NCBI GenBank assembly: GCA_033030425.1
Contig: JAUFSD010000019.1
Coordinates: forward strand, 1,054,001-1,118,000
DNA from: Verpa conica
Lineage: Eukaryota > Ascomycota > Pezizomycetes > Pezizales > Morchellaceae
DNA length: 64,000 nt
Direction of reading: 5' to 3'
Shown: piece by piece, positions 12,241 through 23,300 of the stretch
Layout: the number at the start of each line of letters is the position of its first letter
Position numbering within the stretch: position 1 is the first letter of the stretch
Made by a program: the position numbers and the translations under genes
Notes under the pieces: model-generated
The model's database searches: none
Told to the model about the DNA's origin: nothing
The model's input: the letters and a program-made list of their open reading frames with translations, nothing else

Positions 12241-12790
12241 ACATACTTTACTTACTGTTCACCGTAACTCTGAGTGAACCACGTGGTAATACATACATTA
12301 CCCACCGTTCGCCGCGACACTCGGCAAACCACGTGGTAATACATACATCACCCACCGTTCGCCGCGACTCTCGGCGAACCGCATGGTAATACATACCTCA
12401 CCCACCGTTCGCCGCGACACTCGGCGAACCATGTGGTAATACATACATCACCCACTGTTCGCCGCGACTCTCGGCGAACCAGGAGGTAATACATAACTCA
12501 CCCACCGTTCGCCGCGACACTCGGCGAACCACGTGGTAATACATACATCACCCACCGTTCGCCGCGACTCTCGGCGAACCAGGAGGTAATACATAACTCA
12601 CCCACCGTTCGCCGCGACTCTCGTCGAACCAGGAGGTAATACATAACTCACCCACCGTTCGCCGCGACACTCGGCGAACCACGTGGTAATACATACATCA
12701 CCCACCGTTCGCCGCGACTCTCGGCGAACCGCGTGGTAATACATACCTCACCCACCGTTCACCGCGACTCTCGGCGAACCAGATAGTAAT
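12241..12790. repeat. tandem array, 11 units of exactly 50 bp, each a hairpin
   Basis: The marker TGGTAATACATA recurs at a strict 50-bp period (ends at 12290, 12340, 12390 ... 12790). Each unit contains the near-palindrome GTTCGCCG-CGACNCT-CGGCGAAC. Some units also carry CCACGTGG. Outer units are more diverged than central ones. The array lies between the integrase stop and the third transposon gene. Possible roles are a transposase-binding or replication-type site, a promoter/enhancer for the downstream gene, or a source of structured RNA. None of these is shown. Confidence 0.9.
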
Positions 12791-12858
12791 ATATAAGCCA
12801 CCTTCATTTTTTTTCTTCAACTACACACACCATACCTAAACATCATTTTCTCACCACC

Positions 12859-13356
12859 ATGGATGCCCCATTTGGAGTTACCAAAACAGGCAGAATTAGA
12901 AAAAAACCTCTTAAAGCTCAAGCTGCAGCTCAACCTGCACCTGCTCATGCACCAGTTATTCCTCAGCCACCTTCAGCCCCTTCTAAGCCTTCTGCAATCT
13001 GTCCTGTCTGCAGAAAATCCTTTAATCACCGGCCCTACCCCAATACTGCCCTTTGGCAACACCTTCTTTATAACAAGCAATTTGATGAAGATCATCTACT
13101 TGCACACCAAGCCAAAAAAGCGGCAATCCTTTCTGCATCAGGTAGCTCTAAAAAGGAAAGGGACTGTGTTAAGGCAGCTAAATGGAGAAGCAATAATAAA
13201 GAGAAGTCAAAAAAAGCATCTGCACTTGGTGGTCTAAAGAGCAAAGCCTTAAGGCATTTAAACAAGGCAGGAAAACTGGGTACCAAAGAGGCTATCAATG
13301 AGCTTGTAGCTAGGTGGGAGGAGGAGGCGCAGGCGGAGGGAGAGAGGGAAGGGTAG
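12859..13356 (+). CDS. transposon-encoded small basic zinc-finger protein
   Basis: A single-exon frame of 165 residues; the ATG sits in the context CACCATGG. Residues 1-46 are Ala/Pro-rich and basic (TGRIRKKPLK). A putative finger starts CPVCRKSF (Cys48, Cys51), with candidate histidines in WQHLL and LLAH. The second half is Lys-rich and helical-looking (KKASALGGLKSKALRHLNKAGK). The frame is intact and ends just before the G-rich tract and right terminus. It probably binds DNA, perhaps the ends or the 50-bp array. I do not recognise the family. Confidence 0.6.
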   Translation: MDAPFGVTKTGRIRKKPLKAQAAAQPAPAHAPVIPQPPSAPSKPSAICPVCRKSFNHRPYPNTALWQHLLYNKQFDEDHLLAHQAKKAAILSASGSSKKERDCVKAAKWRSNNKEKSKKASALGGLKSKALRHLNKAGKLGTKEAINELVARWEEEAQAEGEREG

Positions 13357-13454
13357 GCGGGGCGGGGGCAGGGGAGAGGACGGGGGGGAGGACGGGGGGG
13401 GAGGACGGGGGGGAGAGGACCGGGGGGAGAGGACCGGGGGGGAGGGCTGGGGGA
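13357..13454 (+). repeat. G-rich tract with quadruplex potential
   Basis: Runs of four to eight G recur on the plus strand in irregular units of about 12-15 bases of the type GAGGACGGGGGG. There are well over four G-runs with short spacers, so a G-quadruplex is sterically possible. It lies between the third gene and the right terminus of the transposon. Confidence 0.7.
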
Positions 13455-13484
13455 GTCGCTTGCCAATTTGTACTGTTGCGATAA

Positions 13485-13556
13485 AAAATTTATTCGGGAG
13501 AGATTTTACATTTCGCTTCGTGAATTATGGCGGACTGGTTGCTGCCGTCCGCCGTA
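13485..13556 (-). repeat. right terminal inverted repeat of the transposon
   Basis: Read on the minus strand it begins TACGGCGGACGGCAGCAACC and matches the left end. Here the tip palindrome is perfect (GGCGGAC...GTCCGCC), whereas the left end has one decayed position. A run of C follows directly outside. Confidence 0.85.
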
Positions 13557-13734
13557 CCCCCCCAGTAGTGTACTCGGATGTTCGGAAAAACTCGCGTGAA
13601 GGTTTACCACAAAAATAATTCTAAAAAAACCTACTAGATAAGATAAAGTAATATTTTTCTTGAAGTTCCTAATTGAACTCTATCTAGCTGTTATTGCCAC
13701 TATAACTAATTTTCTTCCCTTCGTGGTTATTTTT

Positions 13735-14027
13735 TGCCCTGAACGAAGTGTGCCCTGAGCGAAGTGAATTGCCCTGAACGAAGTGAAAGGGTTATGGGGT
13801 GCAAGGCCTAGCGGACTTTTGGTTTGCTACCCACACCTGACCAATAGACCCAGATACCAACCCACCCTCTCAACCTACCTAAGCTTAGTGAACCCTAACC
13901 CAATATCAAACAGTATACTGGTAGAGTATGGTATCGGGGGTCGGTCTCGGGCGAGCGAGGAGCTAGTAACTGGAGCAATTAATACAATACTGAAAGCTTC
14001 ATTCGTTGGTCAGGTCGCTTCGTTCAG
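13735..14027. repeat. short repeated motif TGCCCTGA(A/G)CGAAGTG, three direct copies and one inverted
   Basis: Direct copies lie at about 13735-13751, 13751-13766 and 13770-13785. An inverted near-copy (CGCTTCGTTCAGGGCA) lies at 14010-14026. The inverted arrangement could mark the ends of a decayed element of about 260 bp. Confidence 0.5.
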
Positions 14028-14455
14028 GGCATGCGACGCCCCACTAGCAAAAGATCTCTTAGGTTCTGGCGGGTGTCGTCTCGAGTATTTTGTTGCCTCA
14101 TCGCATACACGATTTTGGTTGGTCGCTCACGGTTGTAGTATTAATTCCGAACACCTGATCGAGTATAATTGTAATACTTATTGAGTGACGTGACCCTATT
14201 CACTCTATTACAACTTACTACCTACCTGGAGAAAAAAAAAACTATTAGTTTAGTAATTATCAAGCTTTATCGCTAGCTATATATATGTAGTTACTGGGAT
14301 GTAGATATGTGACAGTCTTATGTCATGCTAAGCCTGTACATCAAGCAGGGGGGCCATTTAATTATCAAAACTCTTTTTATGTACAGGCATTAGTGCTGTA
14401 ACTAGACTACAAAGGCAAAATTTCCCGGAGGGAAGTCACTATCGAAGAGTACATA

Positions 14456-14612
14456 CAGTCGTACCTTGCTATGCCGGATCTCAATATCCCGGATCCCTAG
14501 CTGTCCCGTACGAAATGCCCTGACTAAAACATTTTTTCTACTGCAAAATAAACCTGCTATCCCGTATGAAATCCTCTGGATTCCCGACACCCGGTATATC
14601 GAGGTGCGACTG
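14456..14612. mobile_element. TA-flanked MITE, 157 bp
   Basis: The left end CAGTCGTACCTTG (14456 on) and the right end, read in reverse, CAGTCGCACCTCG (14612 inward) are inverted repeats of about 24 bp with five mismatches. TA lies directly outside each end (14454-14455, 14613-14614). This fits a pogo/Fot1 or other Tc1/mariner-type non-autonomous element. There is no transposase frame. Confidence 0.65.
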
Positions 14613-15103
14613 TATAGATAATAGTTTATAAGCCATCAACACTAGGGGAAACATCGGACTTGCTTCTCCGCTCACGTTCTTTCCGAGGAGAAGCATGGAT
14701 AGAGGTACTCCCTAGGATCCTATCGGTGGGAGTATTCACTAGATCCTCGATTGGTATAGTTAAGCTTTTTTACGTATGCAGTATCTGGGTGTGGGACATG
14801 CCGTTCCCGTGAATACAATAGCGGAGTCATTGAGTCTGTAAGGAGTAATGAACGGTAGTAGGACATATTCAGGAGAAAAATTTCTTTGATTCATTCCTAA
14901 CGCTGTAGCTATGCAGAACATTGAAATCCTTTACTCAACTACCCAGCCATAACCCCATTGTCCACCCCATCATAATCTCGTAACATGAAAAAATATTATC
15001 TACAAGAGAAAAGCAAAGTAATCCCGACCCCTGCATAAATCCCAGATTGGAAGGTGGGGGAGGGGGAAAGATATGCCTATCGTTATCCTAAAGCCCACAG
15101 GGT

Positions 15104-16641
15104 TTAAACTTTACTTGGGAAAGTCACATTCCCTGAATCCGAATCCGAATCCGAATCACCCGTCGACTTCTCTGCTCCCCCATTTGCACGCTTTTTTGAT
15201 GCAAATCTCACCCCACATCCAACCATTGCTACCGCCAACAAAAGCCCCACCACAGCTAGTGCAACAACTGCACCGATGACCCCAGCAACCGCTGTCGAAA
15301 TCTTCGACTTGTTGTCGGCTGTCCCGACATCTGGTTCGTCGCTGCTGGAGTCGACTGGGCAGAAAGACTCTGTTGATCCGCAGACTTGACACCATTGTTT
15401 TACAGTACTGACTGAGATGTCAGTCATGGATTCGCTAAACTCACTCCATGGCATGGCGGTGCCACTAAGGGCTCGGTTAAAGATAGGGTATTCGGTAATG
15501 CCAGTAGTGGTGCCGTTACGGAGAAGGAAGCGGACATAGAGTTCATCGCTGCTAGTTGGAAAGTCGGTGTTGTCATTGTAGGAAAGGATCTCAAATGCTA
15601 TGGTCGATCCATAGTCAGGAAGGCCAGTGAAGTTCGTGCTAACCGCGGGGAGATTCATGAGAGCGAAAATGGAAAGGAATGTATCATAAGACCCAACAAG
15701 CAATGAAATCTTGTTACTCTTGCCCTTGGAACTGATGACTGAGGCTAGTTGTGTCATAACTTTGTTTGCAAGAGTGCGGCCAGATACTGCAAGTGCTCCT
15801 GGGGAGGTGGCAGTTGTGGCATCGGCGTTCAAAGCGAATTCATGGGAGTCTGCAAGAGTTCGGAGCTGAGTGAGCTCCTCGCTAGAGACGCGGGATGCAA
15901 TAGTCTTGTTGTGGACCATGCCTACATTGATGTAGTCGAAGATAGCATACGCGTTGTAGTAGCTTGTAGCGTTTGCAGCGAAGACGCCCGTAAGGATATC
16001 AGAGAAGGATTCATAGAAACTCTTGGTGTTGGCTTCAAGTTGAATGTATTTTTCAGACGTATAGAACTTTTCACCGGCATCAGTGTACTCAGGGCAGCCA
16101 TCATCACCTTTGAGCCAGATTGTGTCTGGGTCAGTTTCGGAGACAGTGTGGATTGTAGCATATTGGTACCCCTCTAGAGGGAGGGAGATGACCGAGCCAT
16201 TTGCGAGGCTTTCGGTCGTGGTGCTGAGGGATGAGCCGGTGATTGGGGGGTATAGTCCCTGGAGGAATGCCTGGCCAGAAGTGACGAGGAGGGTCTAGTT
16301 AAACAGACCTGTCAGTACTGATGCAAATGCTTCGAGTGCGAGTCCATGACTGGCTGTCTCACCTGATCTGGAGCAGCTGCATAGATTTGTGTTGTGCTAA
16401 CATCTCTATAACTGATCCCTGGGATACTGTATGTCGAATTCTCAATGTATCGTGAGCGGTAGAACGACCCAGAATCATACAATTGGTTTTTGCCAAGTGT
16501 CGTCAGCTTCGTTGGAGGGTAGACCTTTGCCGTACGATCTCCATGACGAGAGAAGACAACAGCACCGTGAACTGTCTCTACTGCTTGTACACCGAATGGG
16601 AGAAACAAGAGCGGGAGTGCAAGAGTGAGTGAGTGTAGCAT
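15104..16641 (-). CDS. histidine acid phosphatase-like secreted protein with C-terminal membrane anchor
   Basis: Two exons, 16641-16363 and 16294-15104, separated by a 68-nt intron, give 489 residues. A signal peptide (residues 1-20, SLTLALPLLFLPFGVQA) precedes VFSRHGDRT, the phosphohistidine motif of the histidine phosphatase superfamily. Several N-glycosylation sites (NST, NGS, NAT) fit a secreted protein. Near the C-terminus LLVGSYDTF replaces the usual His-Asp proton-donor pair with Tyr-Asp. A hydrophobic segment (AVAGVIGAVVALAVVGLLLA) followed by basic residues then predicts one membrane span with a short Ser/Asp-rich cytoplasmic tail. The substrate is unknown; family members hydrolyse phosphomonoesters or phytate at the cell surface. 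The Asp is kept, so activity is plausible. Confidence 0.85.
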
Positions 16642-19246
16642 TGTTGGTGATTAGGAATATCGTTGTCACTATATAAGGTATTCACGACTTTTTTGGTATA
16701 AAAGCAGACAGAGAATCAAGCTGGGAGATGAGGGCAGAGACTATATTTTATACTTGAGTGAGTTACTCAAACACACCTCTTTCCCCTCGATAGAAAACAT
16801 GTAGCTGTACATATTTCTCTTTTTCTTAGGTGTAGCTAGTCCTAATAACCCAATGTGACAAGTTACAATACATGCACTTCCCAACGCCTACTACTGCACC
16901 CCGCCGCGATTGTATTACATGAAAATTTCTCGGCGGAGTAATATCACGGACTTCGGCACCGTTCCAAGGTCAAGCCTTGCGGTAGGAGCCGATTCATTAG
17001 GAATAATTGCGACCGACTTGAGTAAAGTAAAAACGCCTAGATACTATCTAAGCATAACGCATCGAAGATCTAGCACCTTTCGCTTCCAGTTTACGCCTAT
17101 ACTTGCCTAGTATCAAGCCCGGACCGGCTAGATACTGCATGGCCAGTTATGTAGATTGGCTTATCGATAGGACAAGACCGGCAGTGGGGGGTGCAACAAG
17201 CAGGGTTTTGAAAAACTCAACTTCCGAGGAATAAATTGGAGAGTGGTGTGAGTAAGGGAAAGTTGGTTGTTCCTGATCATGAAAATGAGTTTCTGTACTC
17301 CAATTGAGCGCTCACTACTTAGCAGAAGAGTAGCTAGACCATGCAAAACAAAGAACTTCAATAGGTCAATGCATAAAGCAAAGTGTAAAAGAAGAGAAGG
17401 GATCATTGGAGTCTCTGAATACGGGAGTACTAGTGTAGCCTTGAGAACCCCGCCAGAGCCATCCTTGATCCTTGTGCGGAATACCAAGCCAGTACCAGGA
17501 CATCACCAAGACAGTACTTAACTTCGTTCTCATGGCTATACAAACGCTATAGAATATCTCTACACCTCTAATAGTTTCAGCCGCCAATGAGTATCAGATC
17601 GCTGAGGCTTACTACGGGATGCATCCCTGTAAGTTCTACACTAATGATTTTCAAGTGTTTCCTAAATATGGTAACGGGGAGAGCAACATACCTATCCTCA
17701 AACTACAAGGCCCTTTAGCCCTTGATTTGACAGTATCACTAAATTCTATTGTCTTAAAGAGCCCGACCTCACGTATTGCATTTTGTGAATATCAGTGATA
17801 ACACAGTGCTGCCAATTCTGCCAATTCTGCCAATTCTGCCAATTCATCTAGTTGTATTTTACTCCCTTTCTTATAACTACGCTAGAGGACGTACTGCATA
17901 ACTACCTTAACTAAACTTTCAACAGGACTCTAATATAAAGACTTTTTTTTAAATTACATCGGAGTTTTTTTTTTCCGGCTAGTTCGGGACCGAGCACAAA
18001 CCCCCTCTGAAAGCCCCCCCGGAGTCAAATTATGCCCGAAAAGGAGAATCAACCCAAGCTCCCGAAGGTAAGTTTACCAGACCATAAAGTGTATAGAAGA
18101 AAACATAGAGAGGGGATAGGAATGAGACTAGTATAGAAAACTGTTTTAAGAACTAACTAATACTAAAGTAATCATCTGGTAGTGTGGCTTAGGGGTGTAA
18201 GACTTGTCTATGTTGTATACTTTGTAATGAGGTTCTTTACGTAGGGGGAAGACCATGCGTTCGACGCGCGGACAGACTCTATTTTTTTTTCTTGCTACTT
18301 TTCTCTCATTATTCTTGTTCTGAAGTAGAATAGGATATATATATAATTTTGTATTTACTCTTACTAGAGAGGTGGGGTAAACTAATAAAGCTATACAATC
18401 AAAGTAGTAGTCAACACATAGGAACCATAGAGGAAGCATAAGTAAATAGTAAGGGATATACTAAGGGATATCACATAGCCAAATCATGTACTTGATACGA
18501 CAAAGTAGGCGATGTGCACGTGGAATAGATATCAACTGGTTATAATATAAGTGTTCTGTAAAGGTACAAATAATGGTCGAACACAAATCCTTACTCGCAT
18601 CTACTATAAGAGTAATTATAGTAAAATCGAGAGACAAGAGAGTAGACCGCTTGCTTCCTTGCTTAATCTTTAGGTGGGCTTGGCCTTCCAATTGCTCTAG
18701 TCCCTGCCCGTGATAGATCTGCCTAAATCATAGGTCTCGGCACACTATACCTATTTGATACCATATACTACAGCAGTAAGTGGTCTACAGCTGCTAGTCC
18801 AAGTAGAATTCTTGTAGCGGACTTCTACTGTAACACTTGTGTACAAGGAGTAAAAAACCCACTCCAATAGGAAAATGAATAACGAATAATTGCAAAATTC
18901 CCGAATTACGAAGGACCTTATAGTGTCTACCAAATAACTAATACTATTAATAATATAAATACCATAAGACAGGCAGAATTACTGTATGCCTTATTTCCCT
19001 CTTAAGCCATGATTCTTGTGTACCATCACATACATGTATCTCCGGCGTTCCCTTACAACCAACATAAGAAAGACCATGCAAGTTATGAAATTATGAAAAC
19101 GAGTGACCCTTAACAAAAAACGCCATAAAGAATCCTACGCGCCTAGTCCACGTTCCCCCACCACAGTCCCAATGAGCCACTTCTGTATTATACTTGATAG
19201 AATACAGCACCGGTCCCTCCCAATAGCGTCTTGAGGAATCTTACTC
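16642..19246. other. intergenic stretch
   Basis: No supported gene. A small tandem repeat lies at 17810-17845, and homopolymer runs of T occur at about 17942 and 17970. The 16642-16760 segment should hold the phosphatase promoter. Confidence 0.5.
17810..17845. repeat. 4 x 9-bp tandem repeat (TGCCAATTC)
   Basis: Four perfect, contiguous copies of TGCCAATTC. This is a short minisatellite in a gene-poor stretch. Confidence 0.85.
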
Positions 19247-20332
19247 CTACCAGGTATTCCTTTTCTTCTTCTCTTCCTTTATTTTCTCCATAGCGTGACT
19301 AACATCCTCTTGACAATGTACTTTCATAAAGTGTTTCTCCTTCATGTTTGTTACATTGTCAGTGGAATACCAACATTCGCAGCAGCGAAAATGCTTAACA
19401 GCTTGATGTTCCGACAACCAATGTTCATCCAGTGACTGCCTTGTCTCAAAAACTGTGTAGTCATTCATCCGTGGGCAACCCGGACAGTTGCAGAAAAACA
19501 GTCTCTTGTGTGTGTTTCTTGCGTGAGTTGAACGCCCGTGTAGAGTGGTGAACTGTTCGCGACAATTTGAAATTTCACAAACATAGGGCTTTTGTATGGG
19601 TAGACTTCTTACAGGACTGGGCCATTGTTGAGTAGACTCGTTCCCATCCGCAAGCTGACCATATAGGTCTGGAGACAGGGCTAATTGCGAATCTTTACAT
19701 CTGTGACTTTTGAGTCGAGGAACTGGGCGGAGCGGATGAGATGTACTAGAGGGGACAGTAGGTGGTAGGGGTTCGTAGGAACTCAGAGACATTCCATTGC
19801 CGTTATTAAGTCCCACTACGCTGAAATTGGGGAAACCCATATAATTGTAGGAATCTCCATTACAACTAGCGACCGAAGGCTCCGAGTAACAGCCGGTGTA
19901 GAACGTCCGGGGGGAGCCGTTATCGTTAACATTAAAATCAGTGGAGCCACTGTGGTAGGTGTTGGGAATAGCGGTTGGGGGGACTGGGTAGTTCGAGCCT
20001 GCGCTTGTGTTGGAATCTTGAGAATTGCAGTTACTATTGTTAAACAGCTCTGTGTTGATATTAGGGGGGTGTATGGGACCGCTGGAACCCGAGGTGGGCC
20101 GGGGCGCTATGACATCAAAAGAGGAACCAGACAAACACAACGAGGGTACGTCGTCCCACATGTCCCCAACAGCCAATCCTCCCATAATTTGCTCCGCCGC
20201 TGCTCCAGATTGATATTGTATGGAGGCTATGTCGAGACCCAAATATTCACCGCCCTCGCTGTGGGTACCTATGCCTTCTAGGGAAGAGTTTGCGTAATTA
20301 GTGTGAGGGAGCCACTGAAGTAAGGGCGACAT
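19247..20332 (-). CDS. three-finger C2H2-like zinc-finger protein, family member 3
   Basis: A single-exon frame of 361 residues. Residues 1-245 are low-complexity (Ser, Pro, Asn, Gly) without a recognised fold. Fingers follow at about 250-350: CEISNCREQF...HARNTH, then CNCPGCP...TRQSLDEHW...EH, then CCECWYSTDN...HFMKVH, and a Lys/Glu-rich tail (AMEKIKEEKKKRN). It shares the TRQSLDEHW and FRC-ECWY-TDNVTN blocks closely with the fragment at 2-286, and more loosely with 7015-7953. Orientation is opposite to the other two copies. It is probably a nucleic-acid-binding regulator of unknown target. Confidence 0.75.
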   Translation of the reverse strand: MSPLLQWLPHTNYANSSLEGIGTHSEGGEYLGLDIASIQYQSGAAAEQIMGGLAVGDMWDDVPSLCLSGSSFDVIAPRPTSGSSGPIHPPNINTELFNNSNCNSQDSNTSAGSNYPVPPTAIPNTYHSGSTDFNVNDNGSPRTFYTGCYSEPSVASCNGDSYNYMGFPNFSVVGLNNGNGMSLSSYEPLPPTVPSSTSHPLRPVPRLKSHRCKDSQLALSPDLYGQLADGNESTQQWPSPVRSLPIQKPYVCEISNCREQFTTLHGRSTHARNTHKRLFFCNCPGCPRMNDYTVFETRQSLDEHWLSEHQAVKHFRCCECWYSTDNVTNMKEKHFMKVHCQEDVSHAMEKIKEEKKKRNTW

Positions 20333-23300
20333 GATAAAGTGTGGGCTAGATTTGAGTGGGGTTCGAGCACAAGTAGAGAAACGCGAAGGATAAATAGGAG
20401 CTTGGCCACCGGTATATTAGAACCTAAAGTGTTGAATTTCGCGATAACTCCTATAAAACTAACCCGCGTGTGACGCGGGGAAGGACTATATACGAGGAGT
20501 CGGCAACGTGGTAGAGTTTGAGATTAAGCAGCGAGGGATTGGAAGGCAATTGGAGAAATCCAAGAGTGTACGTACAAGGAGGTTAAGTAGACCTCCCCCA
20601 TATGATGAGGCCAGCTGGGCACCCACAGAGCTTGAAGGCTAGGGCCCTCCTTTTGAGACATCCTGAGTGAATGAAGTGAGGTGGTTCAGCATTAGTGAGT
20701 AAGGCTGCAAGCATCAGCCCAAGATCAAAGCTTCAAAAAAGCCCGAAGTGCCAACACTACTGGTGATACTGTTTTAATACCCCAAACCCAAAATAGTAGA
20801 GTAATTGCAGCGTATATATACGTAAATCAAACTCGTGTTAGAACAAAATAGGGAACGAAACAGCAGAGCCAGGTAGCCTCAAGTAGCTTGTATGGCCATT
20901 TCATAGAGTATATAATCCTCCAACTTCATCGAGTACACCGTTTTTTTTGTAAAAGCACTATTGCACTGGCCTCGACTTATTCCCACGACCTATTACTTGG
21001 TGGAAGTGACCATTAGATGAGTGAAGATATCCAACGACTGTTTGGGTCGCTACGCGGTCCGTGGCCCTGTGTAGCGCTATGATGCCTGTGCGAAATGAGA
21101 ACCGGTGATAAGCCCACAGGGAGATTACTATCAAGCACAGGACTATCGGCTAACCCAGGCGATAGCAGATTGATCAGAAGCCCCTACATATGCATCATTG
21201 AGCCCCTCGTTAACCAGAAGTTAAGCTCATATTCTGAATAATACTATAGATAGCCATGAGGATTATCACCATCACCCAGGACTATCGTAGGTATTGAACA
21301 AGAACCTGAGGATAGGCGAATGACCATGTGTTGGGTGTGTTGGACTCGGTAGCCAGGGTAATTATGGAGATGTATCCCTTTTCCTGTGCTGAGACATCAA
21401 TTTCTCCCAAACTAGCCCAAAGGCGCACAAATCTCCAAAATTACAGCCCCAAAATATTCTGTGCCGCATATAATGATCGGGCCGGTCCTCTCATATAAAA
21501 CCTATATCCTCAAACTCAGCTAGCGTCAAATAGGACATGCAGATGTTTCGGTAAGGTAATGGTATCCAAAATCGCTCTCCTGAGCATGATCCCACCGAAC
21601 GTACCCTAACGGTAGTTTATGAGAGAAATATTATTAAATGCCGATCGTTGTACTTCCGAAAACAGTCATCGTAATAACAGCGTTTTGGACCTCGGTTCCG
21701 GTAATATTCGCATCTAAAGGGGCGACTATTCCCGAGAAACGCTAGAATTAGAGTATAAAAGACTTCCACTGGAGTTGTGCGTATAGTTACGCAACTATTG
21801 TGGAGGACCTACAGGGGGCCCGAGTTGGGGCCCGCCAAGAGTATTATCCGTAACGTGATATTTAGCAATAGCGACATAAAAAATCTGTGCAGTTAAAGAC
21901 TGTCGATGCTAAATTGCTACTCCAAGACCCATGAACATCCTTTCAAACTTTGTGACGCAAAAGTACTTGCAACTGAATCGTACTGTTGCCGACTCCAGTA
22001 CCATCTACGTCTGTAACGGTAATAGAACTACCAAAAACTCGAAGCCGATGCTGAAGCTGGTCAAGTATAATTATATACCACCCTAAACGACGTCAATTTG
22101 TAGCCTGAGAAACCCCTGTTTCCGTGAGAATTAGAAATCTAGGCTCTCTTTGCCACTATATTCAAACAACTTATCCAGAATAACCTAGAGTGGGCCCAGA
22201 TAGATAGAATATCCCGTGTAAGGTAAATCCTGTAGTAGGAAGAATATTAGGTGTCAATTGCCAGCAGATCTTAAGGAGGGATCTTTGTTTATTAAAAACC
22301 TACTAGAGACGTCTCCACTATAATACCTTTCTCCGGGGGGCGAGTACTAGAGATAAGATGGTAGAATCGAGCAGAAGTGTGAGTAAGAACCGGACTGTTT
22401 GTTGACTGTGGTTATCGAAAAACAATTTTAAACCCCTATACCTAGGGGTGATTGAAAATTATAAAAGTCGTAGGCAGTAGGCAGCTTCGGTGGTAGCTTC
22501 GGGGGTGGTGATGTACTTAAGTAGCGCTGCTTTTCAGCAGTTTATGTTGATTGTTTCTAGTTGTAACTCGTACCGTGGCATCTAAAAACAGCGGTTAATG
22601 TGGGTCGAGAACCTACAAGTGCAAATATAACCTTTAGGGATAAAACAAGGGAGAGGAGGAGGAGGAGCCCGTCTGGATACTACTCACTGCGATACAGCCA
22701 TATGCTTCACTAGGACCTTGGTTAAACCTGATGTCGATGCTTAAGGCTCCTGTGGTGGATTAAACTCATCATCGAAATATTCTGTAGAGTGGAATATGTA
22801 TGGAGAGCTCGAGGACTGTAGGTTGGAGTTTACGGGCGGACGGGGCGGTTAGAGAGCCCTTGGTCTAATATGTATCCACTGATATACCCAGAACGTGGGA
22901 TATACTTAATTGGCCTAAAAAAACCCAGCTACCGGCTAATGTTCCGATGTATATAGGGTTTGACAATTAAGGGATCAATGCCACCCCCAAGACTATAAGG
23001 AGTTCTCACGCCACCTTAAAACCAGGAAATCTCACTGTGCACAGATATTTGAACTCTGCTTCTAGGCATAAAGAGCGGGGGTGGCTTGTGGGGCGAGTTG
23101 ACCACGAACGAGGAAATATACTCTTATGCACCACGTACTTCGCTCAGGAAAAGTGAGGGATAATATACTAGCGGCGAAACTTCTATTATTTGTACAGAAG
23201 ATTGAGGGGAAAAGCACCAAGATGACGGCGCATATGAATGGCCACATCTCCCTGACATTACAGTCTTAGGCGATCGTAGGAAACTCGATATCCATAGGTT

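Larger units (their letters stand above)
8809..13556. mobile_element. complete three-gene DNA transposon with DDE integrase-type transposase
   Basis: The element is delimited by inverted terminal repeats of about 72 bp that start TACGGCGG at both ends (8809 inward, 13556 inward). They share the block CAGCAACCAGTCCGCCATAA and differ mainly by transitions. Both ends are flanked outside by a run of at least five C (8804-8808, 13557-13563), consistent with a 5-bp CCCCC target duplication, although a homopolymer makes this ambiguous. Inside, from left to right, are a minus-strand zinc-ribbon gene, a plus-strand integrase gene, an array of eleven 50-bp units, a plus-strand small zinc-finger gene and a G-rich tract. 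The integrase class resembles retroviral/Ginger-type enzymes rather than Tc1, hAT or CACTA transposases. I cannot place it in a named superfamily from memory with certainty. Confidence 0.85.
13557..15103. other. intergenic stretch right of the transposon
   Basis: No convincing gene is present. It contains three copies of a TGCCCTGAACGAAGTG motif (13735-13785) with an inverted copy near 14010-14026, and a TA-flanked MITE at 14456-14612. The rest is unremarkable AT-rich sequence. Confidence 0.5.

Noticed and set aside
12241..12790. CRISPR-like array
   Set aside because: Units are contiguous 50-bp repeats without variable spacers, and the host is a fungus; it is a tandem repeat inside a transposon.
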